64,000 nucleotides of DNA, taken from contig CAMLLC010000001.1 in NCBI GenBank assembly GCA_946480835.1, forward strand, positions 1 through 64,000, given 5' to 3'. Of the stretch, positions 43,143-51,802 are shown piece by piece. The position numbers and the translations under genes were made by a program. The notes below the pieces were generated by a model that had not been told where the DNA came from, ran no database searches, and was given only the letters and a program-made list of their open reading frames with translations. Positions within the stretch are counted from its first letter, which is position 1. Each line of letters opens with the position of its first letter. The stretch comes from Entomomonas sp945283395 (GTDB lineage: Bacteria; Pseudomonadota; Gammaproteobacteria; Pseudomonadales; Pseudomonadaceae).

Positions 43143-45695
43143 ATGAAAAAAGAAAGATTCGATATTACAGGCATGACTTGTTCAGCGTGTGCTAATAGAA
43201 TTAGCAAAGCAGTATCGGCACTTGATGGGGTGACAGAAGCTAATGTCAATTTGCTGAAAAATAGCCTTAGTGTGACTTATGAAGGTTCATTAACAAACCA
43301 AGATATCATAAAGGCAGTTGAAAACGTTGGCTATGGTGCTTCTTTACATTATAAACCTAGCCCCGAACAAATACCTAAGGTAGACCCTATAACCTCCGAG
43401 ATATCAAGCTTAAAGCAACGTTTAATTATATCTCTTATTTTTACATTACCTTTAATCTACGTAGCTATGGGGCATATGCTAGCATTACCTATCCCCAATA
43501 TATTGATGGGAACAAGCAATGCCATCGCCTTTACCTTTACGCAATTTTTATTGACGTTACCTGTTATTATAATTAATTTTAACTATTATAAAGTGGGCAT
43601 TAAAACCTTGTTATCTGGTGCACCTAATATGGATTCATTGGTAGCGATAGGTTCAGGTGCAGCTTTCTTATTTGGCATTTATGCTATCTATCAAATGGCT
43701 TTTGCCATGGGGCAACAAGATATGGCGAAGGTTCATGCATTCGCCACTAAACTATATTTTGAATCAGCGGCTATGATTCTTACCCTTATTACATTTGGTA
43801 AATATTTAGAAGCAAGGGCTAAAGGTAAAACTTCTGAAGCTATTAGTAAATTGATGAACCTTACCCCCAAAACTGCCCGTGTTATTAGAAATGGTAGTGA
43901 GCAACAAATAGCAAGTGATCAATTACAAATAGGCGATATCATTATTGTTAAAACAGGCGAAAGTGCTCCTGTTGATGGCGTAATCACTGAAGGTTATGGT
44001 TATTTAGATGAATCAGCCATTACTGGTGAAAGTATTCCTATCAAAAAACAAGTAGGAGATAAAATCATTGGGGCTACCTTAAATAAAGCGGGCCTTTTTT
44101 TGATGAAAGCCACTCGAGTAGGAGAAGACACCACTCTTGCTCAAATTATCCAATTAGTAGATGAGGCCACTTCCTCAAAAGCACCTATTGCTCGATTAGC
44201 AGACAAAATCAGTGGCGTATTTGTACCTATTGTAATTAGTATTGCTGTACTCGCCTCTATTGTTTGGCTAGTGTTAGGTTATGATGTTCAATTTGCGGTA
44301 TCTATTGGTATCGCTGTGTTAGTTATTTCTTGCCCATGTGCATTAGGCCTAGCTACTCCCACAGCTATTATGGTTGGCACAGGGCGAGGTGCTGCTAATG
44401 GTATTTTAATTAAATCAGCCGCTGCTATAGAAATTACCCAAGCCATAGACACTATTGTACTAGATAAAACCGGGACTATTACAGAAGGGAAACCACAATT
44501 AACAGATTTAATAGCAGTGAATAACCAATCTAGTAAACAATTATTAATACTAGCTGCATCGTTAGAGAAACTATCAGAGCACCCGCTAGCTCAAGCTATT
44601 GTCCAATTAGCTAACGAACAACAATTGTCACTTCTAACTGTGACAAACTTTACTCAATATGCTGGTCAAGGTATTAGCGGGATCATAGATAATCGCACCT
44701 ATTATGCTGGTAATCTTACATTACTGAAAGCACAAGCAATTGCTTTATCCGATGAGCTACAAAACCAAGCTGCACAATTAGCAAATCAAGCTAAAACTGT
44801 GCTCTTTTTTGCTTGTAAAAAACAATTATTAGCTATATTCGCGGTAGCTGATAAGGTAAAAATTAACAGTCAGCAGGCTATCAACGAGCTAACTGCGCTT
44901 GGCTTAAATGTAATTATGTTAACCGGTGATTCTACAAAAACTGCTAATGCTATTCAGCATCAATTAGGCCTTAAACAAGTGATAGCAGAAGTATTACCCC
45001 AAGATAAAGAACACCATATTAGAACCCTTCAACAACAAGGCCATAAGATAGCAATGGTAGGAGATGGGATTAATGATGCCCCAGCACTAGCAAGAGCTGA
45101 TGTAGGTATTGCCATAGGTGCTGGTACTGATATCGCCATAGAGTCAGCAGATATTGTATTAATGAAAAGCGATCTATTAGATGTAGTAACTGCTATTCAA
45201 CTAAGTAAAGCAGTAATTTGCAATATTAAACAAAATCTATTTTGGGCATTTATTTATAATATCATTGGTATTCCAATAGCTGCTGGGGTATTTTATGGAA
45301 TTTGGGGATTAACCTTAAACCCTATGATTGCAGCAGCAGCTATGAGCCTAAGCTCTGTCAGTGTGGTATCCAATGCCTTAAGATTACGTTTTTTTAAACC
45401 TCATTTAACAACTACCCCCAATACATCTATTCACCATTCTGAACCCACTAATCAATTTCCCTCTTCTTTACAAAGGAGTTTTAACATGAAAAAAACTATT
45501 CATATTGAAGGCATGAGTTGTAGTCATTGCTCAAATTCTGTTGCCAAAGCCCTTAATGATATTGCTGGCGTTTCTCAAGTTAGTGTAGACTTAACTAAAA
45601 AAATAGCCACCTTAGAAGTAACCCAAAGCGTAACTGATGATATGTTGACCAAAGCTATCAAAGATCTTGATTACCAAGTAACGGCTATAGAGTAA
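43143..45695 (+). CDS. copA: Copper-exporting P-type ATPase with C-terminal CopZ-like domain
   Basis: This P1B-type ATPase has 850 residues. The N-terminal heavy-metal-associated domain has GMTCSACA at 10-17. Eight membrane segments follow, with the CPC metal site SCPCALGLATPTAIM near 396, DKTGT with the phosphorylated Asp near 441, and GDGINDAPALARADVG near 641. Ordinary CopA ends near RLRFFKPH (about 760). Here a 25-residue linker leads into a second metal-binding domain (782-850) with GMSCSHCS. That last part begins with its own ATG and a strong AAGGAG, so it also looks like a separate copZ gene. It exports Cu(I) from the cytoplasm; silver is an alternative. It is divergent from hxlR and ends 1 base from bioA. 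Confidence 0.93.
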   Translation: MKKERFDITGMTCSACANRISKAVSALDGVTEANVNLLKNSLSVTYEGSLTNQDIIKAVENVGYGASLHYKPSPEQIPKVDPITSEISSLKQRLIISLIFTLPLIYVAMGHMLALPIPNILMGTSNAIAFTFTQFLLTLPVIIINFNYYKVGIKTLLSGAPNMDSLVAIGSGAAFLFGIYAIYQMAFAMGQQDMAKVHAFATKLYFESAAMILTLITFGKYLEARAKGKTSEAISKLMNLTPKTARVIRNGSEQQIASDQLQIGDIIIVKTGESAPVDGVITEGYGYLDESAITGESIPIKKQVGDKIIGATLNKAGLFLMKATRVGEDTTLAQIIQLVDEATSSKAPIARLADKISGVFVPIVISIAVLASIVWLVLGYDVQFAVSIGIAVLVISCPCALGLATPTAIMVGTGRGAANGILIKSAAAIEITQAIDTIVLDKTGTITEGKPQLTDLIAVNNQSSKQLLILAASLEKLSEHPLAQAIVQLANEQQLSLLTVTNFTQYAGQGISGIIDNRTYYAGNLTLLKAQAIALSDELQNQAAQLANQAKTVLFFACKKQLLAIFAVADKVKINSQQAINELTALGLNVIMLTGDSTKTANAIQHQLGLKQVIAEVLPQDKEHHIRTLQQQGHKIAMVGDGINDAPALARADVGIAIGAGTDIAIESADIVLMKSDLLDVVTAIQLSKAVICNIKQNLFWAFIYNIIGIPIAAGVFYGIWGLTLNPMIAAAAMSLSSVSVVSNALRLRFFKPHLTTTPNTSIHHSEPTNQFPSSLQRSFNMKKTIHIEGMSCSHCSNSVAKALNDIAGVSQVSVDLTKKIATLEVTQSVTDDMLTKAIKDLDYQVTAIE
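45486..45695 (+). CDS. copZ: Internal in-frame CopZ-like copper chaperone
   Basis: The last 69 codons of the copA frame form a complete CopZ-like domain: KKTIHIEGMSCSHCSNSVA, with the CxxC copper site, and a normal beta-alpha-beta length to the shared stop. AAGGAG at 45473-45478 sits 7 bases before the ATG at 45486, an excellent ribosome binding site that has no role inside a long coding region. The upstream linker (TPNTSIHHSEPTNQFPSS) looks like translated spacer. I infer that both the fused ATPase and a free chaperone are made. Confidence 0.6.
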   Translation: MKKTIHIEGMSCSHCSNSVAKALNDIAGVSQVSVDLTKKIATLEVTQSVTDDMLTKAIKDLDYQVTAIE

Positions 45696-45696
45696 T

Positions 45697-47100
45697 TTAA
45701 GCAGGATCTTTGAAATTTGCCAAACTAGCATTATTAATAAAGCTTGCTGCTGAATGGGTTGCCAGCTCAATTCCCTCGCTAGCAACCTGTATAATATAAG
45801 CAATTTGCTCAGGGGTAATAATGTAAGGGGGCATAAAATAGACCACATTGCCGATAGGTCTTAATAATACTCCTTTTGATAATGCATATTTAAATACCTG
45901 TAAACCTCGCCTTTCCTGCCAAGCAAAAGGTTTTTTAGTAGCTTTGTCAGCCACCATTTCAACAGCTAATACCATACCTGTTTGGCGTACTTCACCTACA
46001 TGAGGGTGCACTTTTAAAGGTGCTGCTGCCTTAGCTAAGCAATTGATAAGCTTTTTATTATTATCAATAACATGGTCTTCTTTAAAAATTGATAAAGTTG
46101 CTAAAGCTGCTGCGCTGGCCAAGGGATTGCCGGTGTAACTATGGGAATGTAAAAAAGCTTTTAAGGTTTGATAATCATCATAAAAAGCTTGATAAATTGT
46201 ATTACTGGTCAGGCAAACTGACATAGGCAGATATCCCCCCGTCAAGGCTTTAGATAAACATAAATAATCAGGAGTTATAGCGGCTTGTTCACAGGCAAAC
46301 ATGGTGCCTGTCCGACCAAAGCCTACCGCTATTTCATCAAAGATTAATTGCACATTATAGTAATCACATGCCGCTCTGAGTTTCTGTAAATAGATTGGAT
46401 GGTACATACGCATTCCCCCAGCACATTGAACAAGGGGTTCAACTATAACTGCTGCTACTTCATGATGATGTTTGGCTAAAACCTGCTCCATTTCAGTAAA
46501 AACTTTTAAAGAATGTTGCTCTTCTGATATGCCCTCCTCCCTTAAATAACAATCTGGCGAAGTGACTTTAATAGCATCAAACAGTAATGCTTTATAGGTT
46601 TCGGTAAATAACGCTACATCACCTACAGACATAGCAGCCACTGTTTCTCCATGGTAACTATTAGTTAAGGTAATAAAACGCTTTTTGCGAGATTGCCCTT
46701 TGTTTAGCCAATAATGAAAACTCATTTTCAACGCAATTTCTATACAAGATGAACCATTATCTGCAAAAAAACATCTATCGAGCCCTTGTGGTGTGATAGC
46801 CACTAACTGCTCAGCTAACTCTATAATAGGTTGATGAGTAAAACCTGCCATAATCACATGTTCTAATTCATCTACCTGAGCTTTAATTCGAGCATTAATA
46901 CGGGGATTAGCATGACCAAATATATTAACCCACCAAGAGCTGATGGCATCTAAATATCGCTTGCCAGCAAAGTCTTCTAAATAAACGCCCTGCCCTGATT
47001 TAACTGGTATAATAGGCAAATTCTCATGATCTTTCATTTGCGTGCAAGGATGCCAAAGTACCGCTAAATCTCTTTGCATCCAGTCATTATTTATAGTCAT
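45697..47100 (-). CDS. bioA: Adenosylmethionine-8-amino-7-oxononanoate aminotransferase
   Basis: This enzyme transfers the amino group of SAM to KAPA, giving 7,8-diaminopelargonic acid. It has 467 residues from the ATG at 47100, 4 bases after bioD; an upstream start would lie inside bioD. PLP class III motifs are DAISSWWVNIFGHANP near residue 50, LIFDEIAVGFGRTGTMFACE near 240 and CLSKALTGGYLPMS with the PLP Lys near 275. It is the last gene of the biotin operon and convergent with copA, with one base between stops. Confidence 0.95.
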   Translation of the reverse strand: MTINNDWMQRDLAVLWHPCTQMKDHENLPIIPVKSGQGVYLEDFAGKRYLDAISSWWVNIFGHANPRINARIKAQVDELEHVIMAGFTHQPIIELAEQLVAITPQGLDRCFFADNGSSCIEIALKMSFHYWLNKGQSRKKRFITLTNSYHGETVAAMSVGDVALFTETYKALLFDAIKVTSPDCYLREEGISEEQHSLKVFTEMEQVLAKHHHEVAAVIVEPLVQCAGGMRMYHPIYLQKLRAACDYYNVQLIFDEIAVGFGRTGTMFACEQAAITPDYLCLSKALTGGYLPMSVCLTSNTIYQAFYDDYQTLKAFLHSHSYTGNPLASAAALATLSIFKEDHVIDNNKKLINCLAKAAAPLKVHPHVGEVRQTGMVLAVEMVADKATKKPFAWQERRGLQVFKYALSKGVLLRPIGNVVYFMPPYIITPEQIAYIIQVASEGIELATHSAASFINNASLANFKDPA

Positions 47101-47104
47101 AGAG

Positions 47105-47791
47105 TTAGTCTCCAAGCAAAGGATCAAGGGAAAGATAGCTGGCTACATGAGTAGCTGTTAATTTTGTTAAATGAGGAACCGTCCCTAAACAAGGTACTTT
47201 TATTAATTTTGCTAATGTCTGTAAATTATCATCTAACCTAGCCATTTGGGGATCTATGATATTAGCTATCCAACCAGCTACGATAAGGCCATCCCGTTGG
47301 ATAGTTTCTAAAGTTAGAACTGCATGATTAACACAGCCAAGTCTAACTCCAACTACTAGAATAACAGGTAATGCCAAGGCTTTTACCAAATCTGACAGAT
47401 ATTCTGTATCATTTAAGGGGACACGCCAACCTCCTGCCCCCTCTATTAAAGTAAAGTCAGCCTTTTTTAGTAAAACATGTTTAACATAGGGATATAGAGT
47501 TGTTACTGATAAATCTATATCTTGCTCTTGGGCAGCAATATGTGGGGCAATGGCAGGCAAAAAAGCGATAGGATTTATCTCTTCATAGGTTAAACTTAAG
47601 TTAGTATTTTCTAATAGCGTTAACGCATCACTATTACGTAATCCTTGAGCAGTTTTCCTACATCCTGAAGCAATAGGCTTAATAGCAGCCGTCATGAGTT
47701 TTTGTTGCACAGCTTTAGCTAGAAGACCAGAGCTTATTGTAGTTTTACCTACATCAGTATCTGTGCCTGTTACAAAAAAAGCTTTTTTCAT
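47105..47791 (-). CDS. bioD: Dethiobiotin synthetase
   Basis: This enzyme forms the ureido ring of dethiobiotin with ATP and CO2. The 228-residue protein has the P-loop FFVTGTDTDVGKTTIS at the N-terminus, IKPIASGCR, the EGAGGWRVPLN motif near residue 118 and VVGVRLGCVNHAVLT. It is followed by bioA and preceded by bioC with a 5-base gap. Intact and of normal length. Confidence 0.95.
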   Translation of the reverse strand: MKKAFFVTGTDTDVGKTTISSGLLAKAVQQKLMTAAIKPIASGCRKTAQGLRNSDALTLLENTNLSLTYEEINPIAFLPAIAPHIAAQEQDIDLSVTTLYPYVKHVLLKKADFTLIEGAGGWRVPLNDTEYLSDLVKALALPVILVVGVRLGCVNHAVLTLETIQRDGLIVAGWIANIIDPQMARLDDNLQTLAKLIKVPCLGTVPHLTKLTATHVASYLSLDPLLGD

Positions 47792-47796
47792 TTTTA

Positions 47797-48585
47797 CTAC
47801 CTTTTCTCTAAGAGGCTATAAATAACTTGGTAAGTAGTGGGTAATCCTTGCTCCATACGAAAGACTTCATAAGCAGTTAACAACTTTTTAAAGTCGCCAG
47901 TAGCGGTTAATCCTTGCTTACGTTGCGGATTAATATTATGTGCACCAATGGCCTTTAAATCTTTCATCAATACTTTAAGATCTTTATAAAAAGTTTGTTG
48001 TTGGCACAACTCGCAATGAATGATACTAAATGGACTTACCTTTAGCAGTTGCTGATAGTTAGTAAATTCTAAAAAATTATTAACATGAATATAATTATCA
48101 ACTACACGCCAACTCTCTTCTAGCTCTGTTAGGGTACCTTTACATAGGCTGCTAAAAATAAATTTTCCTTTTGGTTTTAATACCCTATAAGCTTCATCCA
48201 AAACTTTTGCAAAATCATGACACCACTGCACTGCTAAGTTAGAAAAAATTAAATCTAAGCTATTGTCCAGTATCGGCAATTGCTCTGCATCTCCTACTAA
48301 CCAATAACATGTCTTGTCTTGGAGTTGACTTTGCTTAAGCATACCTTCTGCTAAATCTATACCTATTACATTAGCATAATCAAAGCGTTGTTGTAATTGT
48401 CTGGTGAAATAACCGGTACCACAACCTAAATCAATTAAACTAAGGGGAGTTATTGATTCTGGAATTTGCTTAATAAGTTGATAACCTATTATTCTTTGTA
48501 ATTCTGCTGCTTTATCATAACCAGCTGCTGCTTTTGAAAAAGATTGGGCAATAGCTTGTTTGCTGGGTTGTTGATAACTATTCAT
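47797..48585 (-). CDS. bioC: Malonyl-ACP O-methyltransferase
   Basis: BioC methylates malonyl-ACP to start pimeloyl synthesis. The 262-residue protein starts KQAIAQSFSKAAAGYDKAA, a typical BioC opening. The SAM motif is IDLGCGTGYFTRQLQ near residue 50, followed by SNLAVQWCHDFAKVL and the helical cap. It overlaps bioH by 8 bases and lies before bioD. Length is close to E. coli BioC. Confidence 0.93.
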   Translation of the reverse strand: MNSYQQPSKQAIAQSFSKAAAGYDKAAELQRIIGYQLIKQIPESITPLSLIDLGCGTGYFTRQLQQRFDYANVIGIDLAEGMLKQSQLQDKTCYWLVGDAEQLPILDNSLDLIFSNLAVQWCHDFAKVLDEAYRVLKPKGKFIFSSLCKGTLTELEESWRVVDNYIHVNNFLEFTNYQQLLKVSPFSIIHCELCQQQTFYKDLKVLMKDLKAIGAHNINPQRKQGLTATGDFKKLLTAYEVFRMEQGLPTTYQVIYSLLEKR

Positions 48586-49291
48586 AACACTTCTTTATAA
48601 AATCATCTAGCAATTGGCTAGTTTGCAGTATATTTTGCATAGGAAAAGCATGTCCTGTATTGGTCAATAACCTTATTTTACTTTCTCCTATAAGTTGACC
48701 TAGCTCATAAGCACAATTAGTAGGCACTAATGCATCTTGTTCAGCAAATAAATGAAGTTGTTTGCATGGATATTCTTTTAATGAACTTCTAGCGTCTATT
48801 TCAGCTAATAACGTTAAGCCGGCATTAGCTTCTGGCAAAGGATGCACCTCTAATGATTGTTGTAATTGCTTAAGCAATAATCTAGCATCCGAACAGCCAT
48901 AAGTTACTAACTGTAAAAACCTTTTAAGAGTTGCGGTTGAATTTTGTTGATAGGCTATTTGAAAATTAGCAAAAATATCACTCGCCATGGCACAAGGCCA
49001 ATCATGTCGAGCTTTAAAGCAGGGGTTTGCTGCTAATGTCACCAGCCCTTTACAGAATTGACCATATTCGCTGGTTAAATAGCTAAGTAATTGTCCTCCT
49101 AGAGACCAACCTAGCCAAATACTATGTCGAAGCAGTTGTTTGGCTAGCTCGATTAACCATTGTTGTGATTCAATTTTATAGGGTAAATCAACTAAAGTAA
49201 CTTGGTAACCTAATTGTTGTAGTTGTTTGGCTAGGGGAATTAATGGTTTACTACCTACTGCCCAACCTGTCAGCATAAAAATATTTAGCAC
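48578..49291 (-). CDS. bioH: Pimeloyl-ACP methyl ester esterase
   Basis: BioH removes the methyl group from pimeloyl-ACP methyl ester to end chain extension. The 237-residue alpha/beta hydrolase has the nucleophile elbow GWSLGGQLLSYL near residue 76 and the catalytic His in LTNTGHAFPMQN near 215. An Asp in LFAEQDALVP completes the triad. It sits between bioF (4-base gap) and bioC (8-base overlap), the Pseudomonas arrangement. Confidence 0.9.
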   Translation of the reverse strand: MLNIFMLTGWAVGSKPLIPLAKQLQQLGYQVTLVDLPYKIESQQWLIELAKQLLRHSIWLGWSLGGQLLSYLTSEYGQFCKGLVTLAANPCFKARHDWPCAMASDIFANFQIAYQQNSTATLKRFLQLVTYGCSDARLLLKQLQQSLEVHPLPEANAGLTLLAEIDARSSLKEYPCKQLHLFAEQDALVPTNCAYELGQLIGESKIRLLTNTGHAFPMQNILQTSQLLDDFIKKCYE

Positions 49292-49295
49292 AAAA

Positions 49296-50459
49296 TTACC
49301 TCTTAAACCTCTGCCAACATTTTGCTAAGGCCTTCACTAACTGCTCTATATGGTCTTGGGTATGAGCAGCGCTCAAAGTAATACGGAGCCTAGCACTATC
49401 TTTAGGTACAGTAGGTGGCCGAATAGCACTCACTAAAATATGCTGTTCTTTGAGTGCATTAGCAAATGCTAATGCTTGGTCACTATCCCCAATTAATAAG
49501 GGCTGAATAGGAGTTGGACTATTCATTATAGGTAAATCTAATGCTTTAGCTTCAGTTTTAAATAATTGAATAAGTTGTTTTAAATGATTCCTACGCCAAC
49601 CTTCTTCTATTATTAATTGCAAGCTTTGTAAAGTTGCACTAGCAATAGCAGGTGGTTGACCAGTAGTATAAATATAAGGGCGCGCAAATTGTATAAGTGT
49701 CTCTATCAAATCATTCGAACCAGCAATAAAAGCTCCAGATGTACCAAAAGCCTTACCTAGCGTTCCTATTAATATAGGAACATCTTGCACAGTCAAATGA
49801 TAATATTCAACTGTTCCAGCTCCTCTATTACCTAATACTCCCATACCATGAGCATCATCAACCATCAACAATGCGTTATATCGTTTAGCTAGCTGGCTCA
49901 TGTCGGCAAGTTGGGCTAAGTCACCGTCCATGCTAAATACCCCATCGGTGGCGATGAGTATATCACCTTGAGATCTAGCTAAACGTTGTTGTAAATTTTG
50001 TACATTATTATGTTGATAGCGCAAAAATCTAGCGCCGCTCAAGAGAGCCCCATCTAGCAAAGAAGCATGATTGAGTCTATCTTGTAATACAGTATCTTGA
50101 TTACTCAATAAACAGGTCATAGCAGCTAAATTAGCCATATAACCTGTAGAAAATAATAATACTCTTGGTCTATTTAACCACTGCGCTAAGGCTTTTTCTA
50201 ATTGATGATGAGGTTCACTATGACCTATCACTAAATGAGAAGCTCCACTCCCTACTCCCCAAAGTTTAGCCCCTTGTTGCAATGCTCCAATTAATTTAGG
50301 ATGGTTAGCTAACCCTAGATAATCATTACTACAAAAAGCTAAATATGATTGACCATTAATTTTTACCACAGGTGCTTGGGGGCTTTGTAAGCTCAAGCGA
50401 CTCCGAAATAAGTGATTAACTTGTTGCTTGGCAAGGCGAGCAGCTAAATCAAAACTCAT
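49296..50459 (-). CDS. bioF: 8-amino-7-oxononanoate synthase
   Basis: This PLP enzyme condenses pimeloyl-ACP with alanine to KAPA. The 387-residue protein has YLAFCSNDYLGLANHPKL near residue 30, the PLP Lys region LIGTLGKAFGTSGAFI near 230 and RPPTVPKDSARLRITLSAAH near the C-terminus. It lies 2 bases after bioB and before bioH. Normal length and intact. Confidence 0.95.
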   Translation of the reverse strand: MSFDLAARLAKQQVNHLFRSRLSLQSPQAPVVKINGQSYLAFCSNDYLGLANHPKLIGALQQGAKLWGVGSGASHLVIGHSEPHHQLEKALAQWLNRPRVLLFSTGYMANLAAMTCLLSNQDTVLQDRLNHASLLDGALLSGARFLRYQHNNVQNLQQRLARSQGDILIATDGVFSMDGDLAQLADMSQLAKRYNALLMVDDAHGMGVLGNRGAGTVEYYHLTVQDVPILIGTLGKAFGTSGAFIAGSNDLIETLIQFARPYIYTTGQPPAIASATLQSLQLIIEEGWRRNHLKQLIQLFKTEAKALDLPIMNSPTPIQPLLIGDSDQALAFANALKEQHILVSAIRPPTVPKDSARLRITLSAAHTQDHIEQLVKALAKCWQRFKR

Positions 50460-50461
50460 AA

Positions 50462-51511
50462 TTAAGCCTTAGTAGCATCATAAAACATATTGGCTTGACG
50501 CTGCTCTATAACGGCCTGTTCTATGGCTGCTTGATGAACTTCATCACTGTGATCTTGGCGTTGCTCTGGTCTAATCCCTAATTTTACAAATAATGCCTGA
50601 TCCTTCTCTACTTGCGGATTGGTAGTTGTTAATAGCCTTTCTCCATAGAATATAGAATTTGCTCCAGCTAAAAAAGCTAACGCTTGCATTTGTTCGTTCA
50701 TTTGCTCGCGTCCTGCTGATAAGCGTACATGGGATTTCGGCATCATAATCCGAGCGACAGCGAGCATTCTAATAAAATCAAAGGGTTCTATATCTTTTTC
50801 GTTTGCTAAAGGCGTCCCTTTAACCTTAACTAGATTGTTGATAGGGACACTTTCTGGATGTTCTGGTAAATTAGCTAATTGGATTAATAAATTAGCTCTA
50901 TCTTTTAATGATTCCCCCATCCCTAAAATACCTCCTGAGCAAATTTTCATACCTGCTTCTCGGACATAAGCTAAGGTTTGCAAACGTTCACTATAAGTGC
51001 GGGTAGTAATAATGCGGCTATAAAACTCTGGGGAGGTATCCAAATTATGGTTATAATAATCCAGTCCAGCATCAGCCAGAGCATAAGCTTGATCTTGAGA
51101 TAACTTACCTAAAGTCATACAAGTCTCCATACCTAATGCTTTAACACCTTTTACCATTTCTAAAACATAAGGCATATCCTTAACGGTAGGATGTTTCCAA
51201 GCTGCCCCCATACAAAAACGCGTTGAACCTATAGCTTTAGCTGCTTTAGCCTCTTCTATAACTTTTTTAACTTCAAGTAGTTTTTCTTTGTCTAAGCCAG
51301 TATCATAGTGGCCTGACTGTGGACAATATTTACAATCTTCTGGGCACGCACCTGTTTTAATTGACAGTAATGTTGAAACCTGTACTTCATTAGCATCAAA
51401 ATGTTGACGATGGATAGTTTGTGCCTTAAAAATAAGATCATTAAAAGGTAATTGGAATAATTCTATAACTTCAGGCAAAGTCCAGTCATGACGAATAGAG
51501 CCCAACGACAT
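50462..51511 (-). CDS. bioB: Biotin synthase
   Basis: This radical-SAM enzyme inserts sulfur into dethiobiotin. The 349-residue protein has the [4Fe-4S] motif CPEDCKYCPQSGHY near residue 55, RFCMGAAWKHP with a [2Fe-2S] ligand Cys, and NLVKVKGTPLAN and HVRLSAGREQMNEQMQ with the Arg ligand. It is first of bioB-F-H-C-D-A. The ribosome binding site AAGGAAA lies before the ATG. A BirA-type operator and a good promoter lie upstream. Confidence 0.97.
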   Translation of the reverse strand: MSLGSIRHDWTLPEVIELFQLPFNDLIFKAQTIHRQHFDANEVQVSTLLSIKTGACPEDCKYCPQSGHYDTGLDKEKLLEVKKVIEEAKAAKAIGSTRFCMGAAWKHPTVKDMPYVLEMVKGVKALGMETCMTLGKLSQDQAYALADAGLDYYNHNLDTSPEFYSRIITTRTYSERLQTLAYVREAGMKICSGGILGMGESLKDRANLLIQLANLPEHPESVPINNLVKVKGTPLANEKDIEPFDFIRMLAVARIMMPKSHVRLSAGREQMNEQMQALAFLAGANSIFYGERLLTTTNPQVEKDQALFVKLGIRPEQRQDHSDEVHQAAIEQAVIEQRQANMFYDATKA

Positions 51512-51552
51512 AATGGTTTCCTTTAAAAAATAAGCTCACGATTTAGTGGTGT

Positions 51553-51580
51553 ATCATAAGGTTTAACTCTATATTGTCAA
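51553..51580 (-). promoter_or_regulatory. bioB promoter
   Basis: On the minus strand a perfect -35 TTGACA (51580-51575) is followed after 16 bases by TATGAT (51558-51553), close to consensus. The bioB ATG lies 42 bases further on. The -35 element lies inside the left arm of the BirA operator, so repression by binding is easy to picture. Confidence 0.7.
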
Positions 51581-51605
51581 CCATTTTAAAATAAAAGGTT
51601 AACAA
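51574..51605. promoter_or_regulatory. BirA operator upstream of bioB
   Basis: TTGTCAACC (51574-51582), 14 bases, then GGTTAACAA (51597-51605) match the known BirA box TTGTAAACC-N14 to 16-GGTTTACAA at 16 of 18 positions. It lies 63 bases before bioB and overlaps the -35 element, as expected for biotin-dependent repression. It predicts a BirA protein with an N-terminal DNA-binding domain elsewhere in the genome. Confidence 0.8.
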
Positions 51606-51802
51606 TTGAATGATTAATAATCAATTATTGGTCGTACATACTCTCCTAAGACAATAAGCTAATAGTAAATTTTAACTATTAATTCTAAGATAACAAACTA
51701 ATAATTAACAAAATATATCAATATACTAAGTTTTATTAATTTTATTTATTAGCAAATTGCTTTTATTATTTAATTTTAAAGTAATATAACCGGAGCACGA
51801 AG

